From CAVWCW01 sp963753615 (GTDB lineage: Bacteria; Pseudomonadota; Gammaproteobacteria; Chromatiales; Chromatiaceae), in contig CAVWCW010000014.1 in NCBI GenBank assembly GCA_963753615.1, positions 248,001 through 312,000 of the forward strand: 64,000 nucleotides of DNA. The letters are read 5' to 3'. Of this stretch, positions 37,228 to 46,666 are shown one piece after another. The notes under the pieces were generated by a model. It did not search any database, was not told the origin of the DNA, and saw only the letters and a program-made list of their open reading frames with translations. Position 1 is the stretch's first letter. Each line of letters opens with the position of its first letter. Both the position numbers and the translations under genes were made by a program.

Positions 37228-38145
37228 ATGCACAGTACCTTGGCGCGGATCGTGGAGCAGGCCGGGCGGGTCATCCTCGGCAAAGCGCATATCGTGCGAT
37301 TGTCGCTCGCCTGCATGCTCGGGCGCGGCCACCTGCTGATCGAGGATCTGCCCGGGGTCGGCAAGACCACCCTGGCCCATGTCCTGGCTGAGTTGCTCGG
37401 CCTGCATTACCAACGCGTACAGTTCACCAGTGACCTGCTGCCGGCCGACATACTCGGCGTCACCATTTTCGAACGCGACAGCCAGGTGTTTCAGTTCCAC
37501 CCGGGCCCGGTTTTCTCCCAATTGGTGCTGGCGGACGAAATCAACCGCGCTACCCCGAAGGCCCAGAGCGCTCTGCTGGAGGCGATGGAAGAGCGCCAGG
37601 TCACCGTTGAGGGCGAGAGCCGGGCCCTGCCCGAACCGTTCTTCGTCATCGCGACCCAGAACCCGGCCTACCAGGTAGGTACCTTCCCGCTACCGGAATC
37701 CCAGCTCGACCGCTTTCTGATGCGGGTGCGGATGGGCTATCCGGACGAGGCGGCGGAGCGGGCCCTGTTGGCGGGGCAGGACCGGCGCGACCTGCTGAAG
37801 CAGCTGCGCCCGGTGATTCAGCCGGAGCAACTGGTCGCGCTGCAGGACCAGGTCAAGCAAGTGCATGTGGCCGAGCCGCTGCTCGACTACTGCCAGGACC
37901 TGCTCAACTACACCCGCAGCGCACCCCAGTTCCAGCACGGATTGTCGCCGCGGGCGGGGCTGGCCCTGTTGCGGGCCGCTCGGGCCTGGGCCCTGCTGGA
38001 CGGCCGCGATGCGGTGATCCCGGAGGATCTGCAGGCCGTGGTGCCCGCCACCGTCACCCACCGGCTGCAGTTCGCGGCCGACATCCCAGCGGTGGAGCGC
38101 CAGTCGGTGGCCGAACACCTGCTCGAGGCGGTACCCATCCCCTGA
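37228..38145 (+). CDS. MoxR-family AAA+ ATPase
   Basis: The start ATG 37228 is preceded by GGGAG; longer frames run into mnmG antisense sequence. Across 305 residues it has Walker A (DLPGVGKTTLAH), Walker B (LVLADEINRATPKAQSALLEAMEERQVTV), sensor 1 (VIATQNP) and the MoxR C-terminal helical lid. MoxR ATPases act as chaperones for assembly of enzyme complexes. It heads a three-gene operon with DUF58 and transglutaminase proteins, 1 nt apart. Confidence 0.93.
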   Translation: MHSTLARIVEQAGRVILGKAHIVRLSLACMLGRGHLLIEDLPGVGKTTLAHVLAELLGLHYQRVQFTSDLLPADILGVTIFERDSQVFQFHPGPVFSQLVLADEINRATPKAQSALLEAMEERQVTVEGESRALPEPFFVIATQNPAYQVGTFPLPESQLDRFLMRVRMGYPDEAAERALLAGQDRRDLLKQLRPVIQPEQLVALQDQVKQVHVAEPLLDYCQDLLNYTRSAPQFQHGLSPRAGLALLRAARAWALLDGRDAVIPEDLQAVVPATVTHRLQFAADIPAVERQSVAEHLLEAVPIP

Positions 38146-38146
38146 C

Positions 38147-39139
38147 ATGGCGCGCCAGGACCCCAAGCCAGAGGGCATCCAGCGCCTGCTCGGAAAATGG
38201 ACCCCCAAGGGCCTGCTGCGATTCGCCCGCGGCGGCGCCGGGCAGGCGGCGACCCTGGGCCAACGCCAGGTTTATATCCTGCCTACCCGCTATGGTTTAT
38301 TGTTCGCCGGGATGCTGCTGGCGATGTTGGTGGGCTCCCTCAACTATGGCAGCAACCTGGGGTTTCTCTATACCTTCCTGCTCGCCGGTATCGGCCTGAG
38401 CACCATCCTCGAGACCTGGCGCAACCTGCTCGGATTGCAAGTGCACGGCGGTAGGGCGGAGCCGGTGTTCGCGGGCCAGGAAGCTTGGTTCAACATCGAG
38501 CTGGGCAACTCCCGCCGCAGCCACCGCCCTGGTATCGAACTGGGGCGCCAAGGCCAGGCCCCGGAGCTTACCGATCTGCCGCCGCTCGGGCGCATCCAGG
38601 TGGGGCTGCGGGTCCCGACCGAGCGGCGCGGGGTCCTGACCCTCGGGCGCCTGACCCTCGCCACCCGCTACCCGCTAGGCCTGCTGCGAGCATGGGGTTA
38701 TGTAGAGATTCCGCTCGAATGCATGGTCTATCCACGCCCGTCCGCCGCCGGCGCGTTGCCGCCGGCACCCGGCGGCGGGCTGGACGAACAGGGCGATGTT
38801 GGCCGGGGCAGCGACGATTTTGCCGGCCTGCGCCAGTACAGCCCCGGGGACCCGCCCAAGCACGTCTATTGGAAGGCCGCGGCCCGGGGCGGCGAGCTGC
38901 TGACCAAACAGTTCGGGGGCAACCGGGGCGAGACCCTGTGGCTGGACTGGGCCGAGGTACCCTTCGGCGACGACGAGACCCGGCTCAGCCTGCTGTGCCG
39001 CTGGGTGCTGCTGGCGAGCGAGGCCGGGCTCAACTACGGCCTGCGCCTGCCCGGGGTAGAGATAACGCCGGACAACAGTGAGCGACAGCGCGCGCGCTGC
39101 CTCGCCACCCTCGCCCGCTTCGGGGTGGCCCAGGAATGA
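38147..39139 (+). CDS. DUF58 protein of a MoxR operon
   Basis: This 330-residue protein has two membrane helices near residues 45-85 (RYGLLFAGMLLAMLVGSLNYG, FLYTFLLAGIGLSTIL). The DUF58 signature DDFAGLRQYSPGDPPKHVYWKAAARG is near residue 225. DUF58 proteins accompany MoxR ATPases and may contain a vWA-like fold. The stop overlaps the start of the transglutaminase gene. Confidence 0.9.
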   Translation: MARQDPKPEGIQRLLGKWTPKGLLRFARGGAGQAATLGQRQVYILPTRYGLLFAGMLLAMLVGSLNYGSNLGFLYTFLLAGIGLSTILETWRNLLGLQVHGGRAEPVFAGQEAWFNIELGNSRRSHRPGIELGRQGQAPELTDLPPLGRIQVGLRVPTERRGVLTLGRLTLATRYPLGLLRAWGYVEIPLECMVYPRPSAAGALPPAPGGGLDEQGDVGRGSDDFAGLRQYSPGDPPKHVYWKAAARGGELLTKQFGGNRGETLWLDWAEVPFGDDETRLSLLCRWVLLASEAGLNYGLRLPGVEITPDNSERQRARCLATLARFGVAQE

Positions 39140-41169
39140 CGCAGCGGGACCGGGAAGCGCTGGAGCCGAAACTGGACACCGGGTTGGTGCTGTTGCTGGC
39201 CCTGGCGGCAGCGCCCCTGAGCAGGCATTTTCCGCTCTCCATCGGGGCCTTCTTCTACGCCATGCTCGGACTGCGCCTGCTGTTGCAACGGCGCGGGTTT
39301 GGCCCGCCCGGGCGCCTGATTCTTGGGCTCTTGGCCGCCGCCGGACTGTTGCTCGTGTTGGCGCAATACCATCGGGTGTTCGGACGCGATCCAGGCTCCG
39401 CCCTCTTATTGGTGATGGTGGGCCTCAAACTACTGGAGCTACGCCAGCGCCGGGAACTGTATACCGGCGTATTTCTCGGCTTGTTCCTCGTCGTGGTGCA
39501 GTCGCTGTTCGACCAGGACCTGCTGGTGAACCTCTATCTGCTGCTGGTCAGCCTCGCGCTGATCGCCCTGCTCGCAGAGGCCCATCGGGCCAAACCCAGC
39601 TTTCGCCCAAGGCCGGCGCTGCGGCAACTCGGGTTACTGTTGTTGCCGGCACTCCCGCTGGCTGTGGTGCTGTTTTTGCTGTTTCCAAGGCTGTCTGCGC
39701 CCCTGTGGTCGCTCTACGCCAGTTCGGGCTCCGCCATCACCGGCTTCAGCGACCGCCTGCAACCGGGCAGCGTCAGTCAGCTGTCCCAATCGGAAGCGGT
39801 GGCCTTCCGAGCCCGCTTTTCCGGAGAGCCCCCGTCACAGGATAAGCTCTACTGGCGCGGCCTGGTATTCGTCGGTACCGACGGAAAAAACTGGGAGCTG
39901 GCCGAGACCGAGCCGCTGGACGCGGATGCCGTCGCCCTGGTCTGGCAGGACGAGGTACTGGACTACAGCCTCACCCTCGAACCTCACCGCCAGCGCTGGT
40001 TATTCGCCCTCGAGCTGCCGGTTTCCCTGCCGCCAGGTACCCGCCTTAGCAGCGCGTTCGAGTTGCGGTCGGCGCAACCCGTCAACCGACTCACCCGCTA
40101 TGCAATGCGCTCCAGCCCGGCGCTCGAGAACCGGACAATCGGCCCGTTGCAACGCGAAGATGCCCTGCAGCTGCCGGACAATATCACGCCCCGGATGCGG
40201 GCGTTGGTCGCCGGCTGGCAGGCGAACGGCGACGCCCCCCGAAGGCTGGTCGATTCGGCGCTGCTGCATTTCCGCAACGAGGCGTTTTATTATTCGCTCA
40301 CCCCGCCCCAAACCCGCGGCAACCCGGCAGACCAGTTTCTGTTCGAAACCCGCAGCGGCTTCTGCGAGCACTACGCCACCAGCTTCACCCTGCTGATGCG
40401 GATCGCGGGCATCCCCAGCCGGGTGGTCACCGGCTACCAGGGCGGCGCCTTCAACCCCCTGGGCGATTATCTGATCGTGCGCCAATCCGACGCCCACGCC
40501 TGGTCCGAGGTCTGGCTCCCGGAGCGCGGCTGGACCCGGATCGATCCTACCGCAGCGGTGGCCCCGGAGCGCATCCTGCGCTCCTTTGACCCGGGTTTTC
40601 TGGTCGGTGGCGCGCCGATCCGGTTCTCCGACCAGCAACTGTCCTTCCTGCGCGACCTGGCGCGGTCGACCGGTTTGGTTTGGGATGCGGTCAACAGCGG
40701 CTGGAACGACTGGGTACTGCAATACGGCAGCAGCAAGCAGAGCGCCCTGATGCAGCGCCTCGGTCTCGGCTTCCTGCGCCACGCCGGGATGGGCATTGCC
40801 CTGGTACTGATCAGCGCCGCGATTCTGGCGTTGGTTGCCCTGCTGATGCTGGGACGCGAACGCACCCGGGTCGACCCGGTGCAAAGGGCCTTTTTGCGGT
40901 TGTGCCAACGCCTGAGCCGACACGGCCTGGCACGGGGGCCGAGCGAAGGTCCGCGGGATTACGCCGAACGCGTGGCGAGGGCACGCCCCGAGCTCGCGAC
41001 ACGGATGCGCAGCGCCGCTCAGCTCTACGTCCGCCTGCGCTACGGCCGGGGCGGCTCGAGCGAAGACCTTCGGCGCTTGCGTCAGCTGGTGGCAAAGGTC
41101 AGACCGAGGCTCGGGCCCGTAGATCGAGGCCGCCAGTCCAGGCAGCGCCGCGGGGACCTGACGAAATAG
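39136..41169 (+). CDS. membrane transglutaminase-like protein (TgpA type)
   Basis: This is a 677-residue protein. Five to six N-terminal membrane helices (about 10-200) are followed by a periplasmic DUF3488-like region, then a transglutaminase core with the catalytic triad Cys in SGFCEHYATSF, His in SDAHAWSEVW and Asp in RIDPTAAV (about residues 410-475). A C-terminal helix (GIALVLISAAILALVALLML) and a DUF4129-like tail follow. TgpA of Pseudomonas aeruginosa is essential for viability. The exact reaction is unknown. Confidence 0.9.
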   Translation: MTQRDREALEPKLDTGLVLLLALAAAPLSRHFPLSIGAFFYAMLGLRLLLQRRGFGPPGRLILGLLAAAGLLLVLAQYHRVFGRDPGSALLLVMVGLKLLELRQRRELYTGVFLGLFLVVVQSLFDQDLLVNLYLLLVSLALIALLAEAHRAKPSFRPRPALRQLGLLLLPALPLAVVLFLLFPRLSAPLWSLYASSGSAITGFSDRLQPGSVSQLSQSEAVAFRARFSGEPPSQDKLYWRGLVFVGTDGKNWELAETEPLDADAVALVWQDEVLDYSLTLEPHRQRWLFALELPVSLPPGTRLSSAFELRSAQPVNRLTRYAMRSSPALENRTIGPLQREDALQLPDNITPRMRALVAGWQANGDAPRRLVDSALLHFRNEAFYYSLTPPQTRGNPADQFLFETRSGFCEHYATSFTLLMRIAGIPSRVVTGYQGGAFNPLGDYLIVRQSDAHAWSEVWLPERGWTRIDPTAAVAPERILRSFDPGFLVGGAPIRFSDQQLSFLRDLARSTGLVWDAVNSGWNDWVLQYGSSKQSALMQRLGLGFLRHAGMGIALVLISAAILALVALLMLGRERTRVDPVQRAFLRLCQRLSRHGLARGPSEGPRDYAERVARARPELATRMRSAAQLYVRLRYGRGGSSEDLRRLRQLVAKVRPRLGPVDRGRQSRQRRGDLTK

Positions 41170-41180
41170 CCGGGTCTCAC

Positions 41181-42527
41181 CTATTTGCCGATACAGAAAC
41201 TGCCGAAGATTTCCCCCAACAGGTCGTCGCTGGTGAACGCCCCGGTGATTTCGGACAAGGCCTGCTGGGCCTGGCGCAGATCCTCGGCCAACAGTTCTCC
41301 GGCGGACCTAACCTGAAGGTTTTCTCGCCCTGCAAGTAAGTGCTTACTTGCTCGTTCTAACGCGTGCAGGTGCCGACGCCGGGCGATGAACTCACCCTCC
41401 TGTTGCCCCTGGTAACCAGCGCCGGTCTTGAGATGGCGTTTCAGCTCGGGGATGCCGGCGCCGGTCTTGGCCGATACCGCCAGTTCCGGGCCGTCCGGGC
41501 CTGCGCGCGGCCCGGGGGCAGAGCCGGTGCGATCGATCTTGTTCCTTACCAGCGTGCAAGCGACCCCAGACGGGAGGCGGGCGCGGTCGAAGGCCAGGTG
41601 CCCGGGGTCTGCCTGATCGTCGAACACCCAGAGGATATGGTCGGCCCGAGCGAGTTCGGCCCGCGCCCGGCGGATGCCCTCGGCCTCCACCGGTCCGGCT
41701 TGATCCCTGAGCCCGGCGGTATCAACCAAGTGCAGCGGGATGCCGTCGAGCTGAATCCGCTCTCGCACCAGATCCCGGGTAGTGCCCGGGATAGGGGTGA
41801 CGATGGCGGACTCGCGTCCGCTGAGGGCATTCAACAGGCTCGACTTGCCCGCGTTGGGGCGGCCGGCGATGACCAGACTGAGACCCTCGCGCAACAAGCA
41901 ACCGTTGCGGGCGCTCCGCAGTACATTCTCAAACTGCGCTAAGATCTGGGCTAAGTGAGCGCTTACTTTCGAATCCGCGAGAAAGTCGATCTCCTCCTCG
42001 GGAAAGTCGATGGCCGCCTCCACGTGGGTGCGCAGGCTAATCAACTCGGCCACCAGCGCATGTATGCGCTGGGAGAATACCCCCTGCAGGGAGCGGCTGG
42101 CCAAGCGGGCGGCCTCGGCGGTACCGCTTTCGATCAGGTCAGCGATCGCTTCGGCCTGGACCAGATCGAGCCGCTCATTGAGAAAGGCGCGCTCGCTGAA
42201 TTCCCCCGGCCGGGCTAAACGGGGCCCAGTCTCCAGCACCCGGGCCAGTAACAGGTCCAAGACCACCGGACCGCCATGGCCCTGGAGTTCCAGGACGTCT
42301 TCGCCGGTGAACGAGTGGGGAGCGGGAAAGTACAAGGCCAGGCCGGCATCGATGACCTCTCCGGCACCATCACGAAATGCTCGGAAGCTGGCTCGACGCG
42401 GGGGCGGCAGGGTGCCGAGCAAGGCCTCGGCCACGATCCGGCAGTGGGGACCCGATACCCGCACGATGCCAACGCCGCCGATACCCGGGGCCGTGGCGAC
42501 GGCGGCTATGCTATCGCGAAACGGCAC
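41181..42527 (-). CDS. mnmE: tRNA modification GTPase MnmE (TrmE)
   Basis: This 448-residue GTPase has an N-terminal folate-binding domain (IAAVATAPGIGGVGIVRVSG), a G domain with GRPNAGKSSLLNAL, DTAGLR and NKID, and the universal C-terminus FCIGK whose Cys is catalytic. It partners MnmG. Two copies of a near-palindrome AAGTRAGYGCTTACTT fall inside the coding sequence at about 41336 and 41953. Confidence 0.97.
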   Translation of the reverse strand: MPFRDSIAAVATAPGIGGVGIVRVSGPHCRIVAEALLGTLPPPRRASFRAFRDGAGEVIDAGLALYFPAPHSFTGEDVLELQGHGGPVVLDLLLARVLETGPRLARPGEFSERAFLNERLDLVQAEAIADLIESGTAEAARLASRSLQGVFSQRIHALVAELISLRTHVEAAIDFPEEEIDFLADSKVSAHLAQILAQFENVLRSARNGCLLREGLSLVIAGRPNAGKSSLLNALSGRESAIVTPIPGTTRDLVRERIQLDGIPLHLVDTAGLRDQAGPVEAEGIRRARAELARADHILWVFDDQADPGHLAFDRARLPSGVACTLVRNKIDRTGSAPGPRAGPDGPELAVSAKTGAGIPELKRHLKTGAGYQGQQEGEFIARRRHLHALERASKHLLAGRENLQVRSAGELLAEDLRQAQQALSEITGAFTSDDLLGEIFGSFCIGK

Positions 42528-42547
42528 GAGGCGAGGCTACCCTGTAG

Positions 42548-44227
42548 CTAATGGGCCGCCGCGGCCTTCTCGATATTGCGGGTTATATACCACTGCTGGG
42601 CGATCGACAGGATGTTGTTGACCACCCAGTACAGCACCAACCCGGACGGGAAGAAGGCGAAGAACACGGTGAACACAACCGGCAGGCTCATCATGATCTT
42701 GGCCTGCATTGGATCCACCGGGGCCGGATTGAGCTTCTGCTGGATGAACATGGATACGCCCATGATCAGCGGCAGGATGTAGTAAGGATCGGGATCGGAG
42801 AGGTTGTTCATCCAAAGGATGAATGGCGCCTGGCGCATCTCTACGCTCTCTAGCAACACCCAGTACAAAGCGATGAATACCGGGATCTGCACTACTACTG
42901 GAAGACAGCCGCCCAGGGGGTTGATCTTTTCTTTCTTGTACATCTCCATCATGGCCTGATTCAGGCGCTGCTTGTCACTGCCGTAGCGGTCCTTAAGGGC
43001 CTGCAGACGCGGGGTCATGCGGCGCATGTTCGCCATCGACTTGTAACTCGCTTCCGAGAGCTTGTAGAACGCTAGCTTGATCAGGATGGTAAGGAAGATG
43101 ATCGCCCAGCCCCAGTTTCCGAGCAGACCGTGGAGAAACTCGAGCAGCCAGAACAGCGGCTGGGATATAACGGTCAACCAGCCATAGTCCACCGCCAGTT
43201 CCAGACCAGGGGCCACCTCGGCCAGGGCATCCTGCAACTTGGGCCCGGAAAAGATCGAGGCGGAGAATACGTGACTGCCTTTCGGCGGCACGGTAACCGA
43301 AGGCGAGTACATGCCGATTAGATAGCGGCCTCCAGACAACCCCTTGGAGTAGAGGTGCTGAGTCTGCTCGGCCACGGGAACCCAAGCGGAGAGGAAGTAG
43401 TGCTGGATCATCGCGATCCAGCCGCCGCGGACATCCCGGCTCAACTGGCCCTCGGCCAACTCGTCGAAGTCGATCTTTTCGTATTTGTCTTCCGGACCGT
43501 AAATGGCCCCACCGGTGTAGGTATAGATAAAGGACTGCTTGTCGCTCTCCGGGGGCGCTGTTCGCTGCAGCTGGTTGTACTGGCGAGCCGCCCAGGGCTT
43601 ATTTCCCCCATTGATGATCTCTTGACTGACCTCGACCAGATAGCTGCCACGGCGGAAGCGGTAGCGCTTGATTACGTCGATTCCGGACGGGTGGCTCCAG
43701 CGCAGCGGTACTACCAACTCGTCTTCTCCCTCGGCCAGCCGATATTCGTCTTCAGCGGTCAGGAAGTCGGCCTCGTGGGTAGGGGCTGTGGCCGGATCCG
43801 CCCCGATCAGGCCCGATTGCGCCAGAAACAGATTTGGCGGCACCGGCTTGAGCAACTGGTATTTCTGCTCGGGATTCGAGGGATGCACCGGATAGTCGCG
43901 CAGCAGCAGGGATTGCAGGTCGCCGCCGCGAGTAGAAATCTCCAACTTCAGGAGATCGGTTTCCACCTTCACGACCGGGACACTGACCTGGGGTCGAGCC
44001 GCGGCGAGGGGCACTTCAGCACCTGCGGCTGGAGTATCGGCGCCGACCGCAGGTGCGCTGGGGACCGCGTCGATCACGGCTTCGGCGCCGGCCGCGGCGG
44101 GCTGACTCGCCTCCGCTTGGGTCTGCTCGGGTACCGGCTTCGGCCCGTAGTCCTGCATCCAAGCCTGGTATAGGAGCACCAAGACGAAGCCGAGGGAGAC
44201 GATCAGTATCAGGCGGTAGTTATCCAT
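42548..44227 (-). CDS. yidC: membrane protein insertase YidC
   Basis: The start is ATG 44227 (MDNYRLILIVSLGFVLVLLYQAW), not the upstream in-frame ATG, because this is the family N-terminus. Across 559 residues it has an N-terminal anchor, a Pro/Ala linker, a periplasmic beta-supersandwich domain and five C-terminal membrane helices with KEKINPLGGCLPVVVQIPVFIALYWVL. It inserts and folds inner-membrane proteins. It overlaps the end of yidD by 8 nt. Confidence 0.97.
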   Translation of the reverse strand: MDNYRLILIVSLGFVLVLLYQAWMQDYGPKPVPEQTQAEASQPAAAGAEAVIDAVPSAPAVGADTPAAGAEVPLAAARPQVSVPVVKVETDLLKLEISTRGGDLQSLLLRDYPVHPSNPEQKYQLLKPVPPNLFLAQSGLIGADPATAPTHEADFLTAEDEYRLAEGEDELVVPLRWSHPSGIDVIKRYRFRRGSYLVEVSQEIINGGNKPWAARQYNQLQRTAPPESDKQSFIYTYTGGAIYGPEDKYEKIDFDELAEGQLSRDVRGGWIAMIQHYFLSAWVPVAEQTQHLYSKGLSGGRYLIGMYSPSVTVPPKGSHVFSASIFSGPKLQDALAEVAPGLELAVDYGWLTVISQPLFWLLEFLHGLLGNWGWAIIFLTILIKLAFYKLSEASYKSMANMRRMTPRLQALKDRYGSDKQRLNQAMMEMYKKEKINPLGGCLPVVVQIPVFIALYWVLLESVEMRQAPFILWMNNLSDPDPYYILPLIMGVSMFIQQKLNPAPVDPMQAKIMMSLPVVFTVFFAFFPSGLVLYWVVNNILSIAQQWYITRNIEKAAAAH

Positions 44228-44456
44228 GGGACTTCTTCTGCTGGGGTTCCGGGACCGGGTCATATCCGCCCTCGTGCCAGGGATGGCAGCGGGACAGCCG
44301 CCGAATCGCTAACCAACCGCCGCGCGCCGCGCCGTGGTTACGCAAGGCGGTGACGGCGTAATGGGAGCAGCTGGGATGGAAACGGCAATGATTTCCCAGC
44401 CAAGGGCTGATTACGTACTGGTAGCCGCGAATCAGAAAGATCAGGATTTTCTGCAT
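44220..44456 (-). CDS. yidD: membrane protein insertion efficiency factor YidD
   Basis: These 78 residues have the family core GYQYVISPWLGNHCRFHPSCSHYAVTAL and GGWLAIRRLSRCHPWHEGGYDPVP with conserved cysteines. It lies between rnpA and yidC with short overlaps on both sides, the usual arrangement. Confidence 0.96.
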   Translation of the reverse strand: MQKILIFLIRGYQYVISPWLGNHCRFHPSCSHYAVTALRNHGAARGGWLAIRRLSRCHPWHEGGYDPVPEPQQKKSHG

Positions 44457-44803
44457 TGGCCTGCCAGGCGTTGCCAGTGGAGCCTAAGTGAATCGCGAAG
44501 TTGGAAGCTAGTGGCGCGACCGGTATCGCGCCGAGCCAGGACTACCAGATCGATCGGGGGCAAGCTCGGGCGCTGCTGGCGGAAACTTTCTCGAACCATC
44601 CGCTTGATGCGGTTTCGCTCGACCGCTCGCCGCAGCTGCTTCTTGGAGATCGCCAGACCGAGCCGTGCGCCGCCCACCCCGTTGGCCCGAGCCAGCACCG
44701 TAAACAGGGAATCGCTGCTTCGGACCGGTTTTGCGAATACGCGCCGGTAGGCGTCGGGATCCAGAAGTCGGGCTGCGCGGGAAAACCGTTCCGACTGCGG
44801 CAA
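44441..44803 (-). CDS. rnpA: ribonuclease P protein component
   Basis: The basic protein (120 residues from a TTG start at 44803) has the RNR-like signature KKQLRRAVERNRIKRMVRESFR. Longer in-frame starts reach back over rpmH and are unlikely. The TTG follows a GGGGGG stretch. It binds RNase P RNA and helps process tRNA 5' ends. Start confidence is moderate. Confidence 0.9.
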   Translation of the reverse strand: MPQSERFSRAARLLDPDAYRRVFAKPVRSSDSLFTVLARANGVGGARLGLAISKKQLRRAVERNRIKRMVRESFRQQRPSLPPIDLVVLARRDTGRATSFQLRDSLRLHWQRLAGQCRKS

Positions 44804-44814
44804 GATCCCCCCGA

Positions 44815-44949
44815 TCAGGGGGTCAGACGCGCGCGACCCTTGGCCCGCCGGGCCTTTAGCACCTTGCGTCCGCCAAGGGTCGCCATGCGGGCACGGAAGC
44901 CGTGGGTACGGGCGCGCTTGAGAGTACTGGGTTGAAAAGTCTGTTTCAT
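44815..44949 (-). CDS. rpmH: 50S ribosomal protein L34
   Basis: These 44 residues, MKQTFQPSTLKRARTHGFRA..., match L34 with the standard length and basic composition. It is the first gene of the rpmH-rnpA-yidD-yidC-mnmE unit. Confidence 0.98.
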   Translation of the reverse strand: MKQTFQPSTLKRARTHGFRARMATLGGRKVLKARRAKGRARLTP

Positions 44950-45010
44950 TGCGGTTGAGCCTATTCCAGAGATCGAGCCCCCGGGGCGGGGCGCTTGCAA
45001 AAGGGGGCAG

Positions 45011-45040
45011 AGCATACCGCCAAAGAAGGTTTTTTGTCAA
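45011..45040 (-). promoter_or_regulatory. sigma-70 promoter of rpmH operon
   Basis: On the minus strand TTGACA (45040-45035) is followed after 18 bp by TATGCT (45016-45011), about 60 nt before the rpmH start. The -35 hexamer is perfect. Confidence 0.7.
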
Positions 45041-45105
45041 CATTGGCGAGCTCTTATATCCAGCGCTAGGGGGTTACTCGAAGAGCATGGGCGAAGCGTA
45101 TAAAG

Positions 45106-45125
45106 TTTTCCACAGCTGTGGATAA
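45106..45125. promoter_or_regulatory. two facing DnaA boxes upstream of dnaA
   Basis: TTTTCCACA (45106-45114) and TGTGGATAA (45117-45125) form an inverted pair in the rpmH-dnaA gap. They could autoregulate dnaA or belong to a bipartite origin together with the boxes after dnaA. Confidence 0.6.
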
Positions 45126-45304
45126 GACCCGGCGAAGGGCGGTAGACTAAAGCTCGATGCCGGACGGCGGGACCGAAGGGATCACGGGCCTCCGCAATAA
45201 TATTTGTACCTCAAAATATTCGGAATTGATGATGTTATTTTTCTGGCGGCAGCTTCGCAGAATAAGCGAAGCCGCCCGGCCAGCCGTGTAGGAGCTGACC
45301 CAAA

Positions 45305-46666
45305 TTGTCTCTGTGGAACCGATGTCTCGAGCGTCTCGAAGGAGAGCTCAACGCGCAACAATTCAACACCTGGATTCGGCCCCTGCAGGCGGTGGAAGCC
45401 GGGGACCGGTTGCAACTATTGGCGCCCAATCGATTCGTGCTGGATTGGGTGAAGAAGAACTACCTGGATCAGATCGTACACTATACCGCTGAGTTTTCAG
45501 GCGAGCGGACGCCGAGGGTGTTGCTGGAAATCGGTAGCCGGGCCCCTACGGCGCCCAAACGCCCCACGCCTCGGGCCCGACCCCTCGGCAGCGCCTCGAA
45601 CGCCGGCACTGCATCCCAGAGCACCAGCGCGGATGCGGGGAACACCCGCTCCAATATCAACCCACAGTTCACCTTCGAAAGCTTCGTCGAGGGCAAATCC
45701 AACCAGCTGGCCCGGGCGGCCTCGATGCAGGTCGGGCAGAATCCTGGCCAAGCCTACAACCCACTATTTATATATGGCGGCGTAGGTTTGGGCAAAACCC
45801 ACCTGATGCATGCAGTCGGCAACACCATCCAGCAGGCCAATCCAAATGCCCGCGTGGTCTACCTGCATTCCGAACGGTTTGTGGCCGAGATGGTTCGGGC
45901 GCTGCAGCACAACAAGATTGACGAGTTCAAGCGCAATTACCGTTCCGTAAATGCCCTGCTGATCGACGATGTGCAGTTTTTCGCGGGCAAGGAGCGTTCC
46001 CAGGAAGAATTTTTTCACACCTTCAATGCGCTGTTCGAATCGCAACAACAGATCATTCTGTCCAGCGACCGCTTTCCGCGGGAGGTCTCGGGGCTGGAAG
46101 AACGCCTGCGCTCGCGCTTCGGCTGGGGCCTCACGGTTGCCGTAGAGCCCCCGGACCTCGAGACACGGGTCGCGATCCTGCAAAGCAAGGCGCTGCAGTT
46201 GCACGCGGATCTACCGTCCGACGTCGCCTTCTTCATCGGCAAGCGAATCCGTTCGAATATTCGGGAGTTGGAAGGGGCCCTGCGACGGGTGATCGCAAAT
46301 TCCCAATTCACCGGAAAACCGATCACCATGGAATTCGCGAAGGATGCACTGCGCGACATGCTGGCGGCCCAGGACAAGCTGGTCACCATCGATAATATCC
46401 AGAAAACGGTCGCCGAGTATTTTCAGATGCGGGTGGCGGACCTGAACTCGGGCAAGCGCAGTCGCTCAATTGCCCGTCCGCGCCAGATCGCCATGACGCT
46501 GGCCAAAGAACTGACCAGCCACAGTCTACCCGAGATCGGCACGGCATTCGGCGGACGGGACCACACAACGGTGTTGCATGCCAATCGCAAGATCGCCGAA
46601 CTGAGAGAGGCTGATCCCCGCTTGTCGGAGGACTACACCAACCTGTTGAGGACTCTCAGCAGCTAG
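45305..46666 (+). CDS. dnaA: chromosomal replication initiator DnaA
   Basis: Starts with TTG (LSLWNRCLERLEGELNAQQFNTWIRPL). Across 453 residues it has the N-terminal DnaB-interaction domain, a variable Pro/Ser linker (about 85-120), an AAA+ domain with GGVGLGKTHLMHAVGN, ALLIDDVQFFAGK and an arginine-finger region, and the C-terminal DNA-binding motif RQIAMTLAKELTSHSLPEIG followed by GGRDHTTVLHA. DnaA boxes flank the gene on both sides. Confidence 0.98.
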   Translation: MSLWNRCLERLEGELNAQQFNTWIRPLQAVEAGDRLQLLAPNRFVLDWVKKNYLDQIVHYTAEFSGERTPRVLLEIGSRAPTAPKRPTPRARPLGSASNAGTASQSTSADAGNTRSNINPQFTFESFVEGKSNQLARAASMQVGQNPGQAYNPLFIYGGVGLGKTHLMHAVGNTIQQANPNARVVYLHSERFVAEMVRALQHNKIDEFKRNYRSVNALLIDDVQFFAGKERSQEEFFHTFNALFESQQQIILSSDRFPREVSGLEERLRSRFGWGLTVAVEPPDLETRVAILQSKALQLHADLPSDVAFFIGKRIRSNIRELEGALRRVIANSQFTGKPITMEFAKDALRDMLAAQDKLVTIDNIQKTVAEYFQMRVADLNSGKRSRSIARPRQIAMTLAKELTSHSLPEIGTAFGGRDHTTVLHANRKIAELREADPRLSEDYTNLLRTLSS

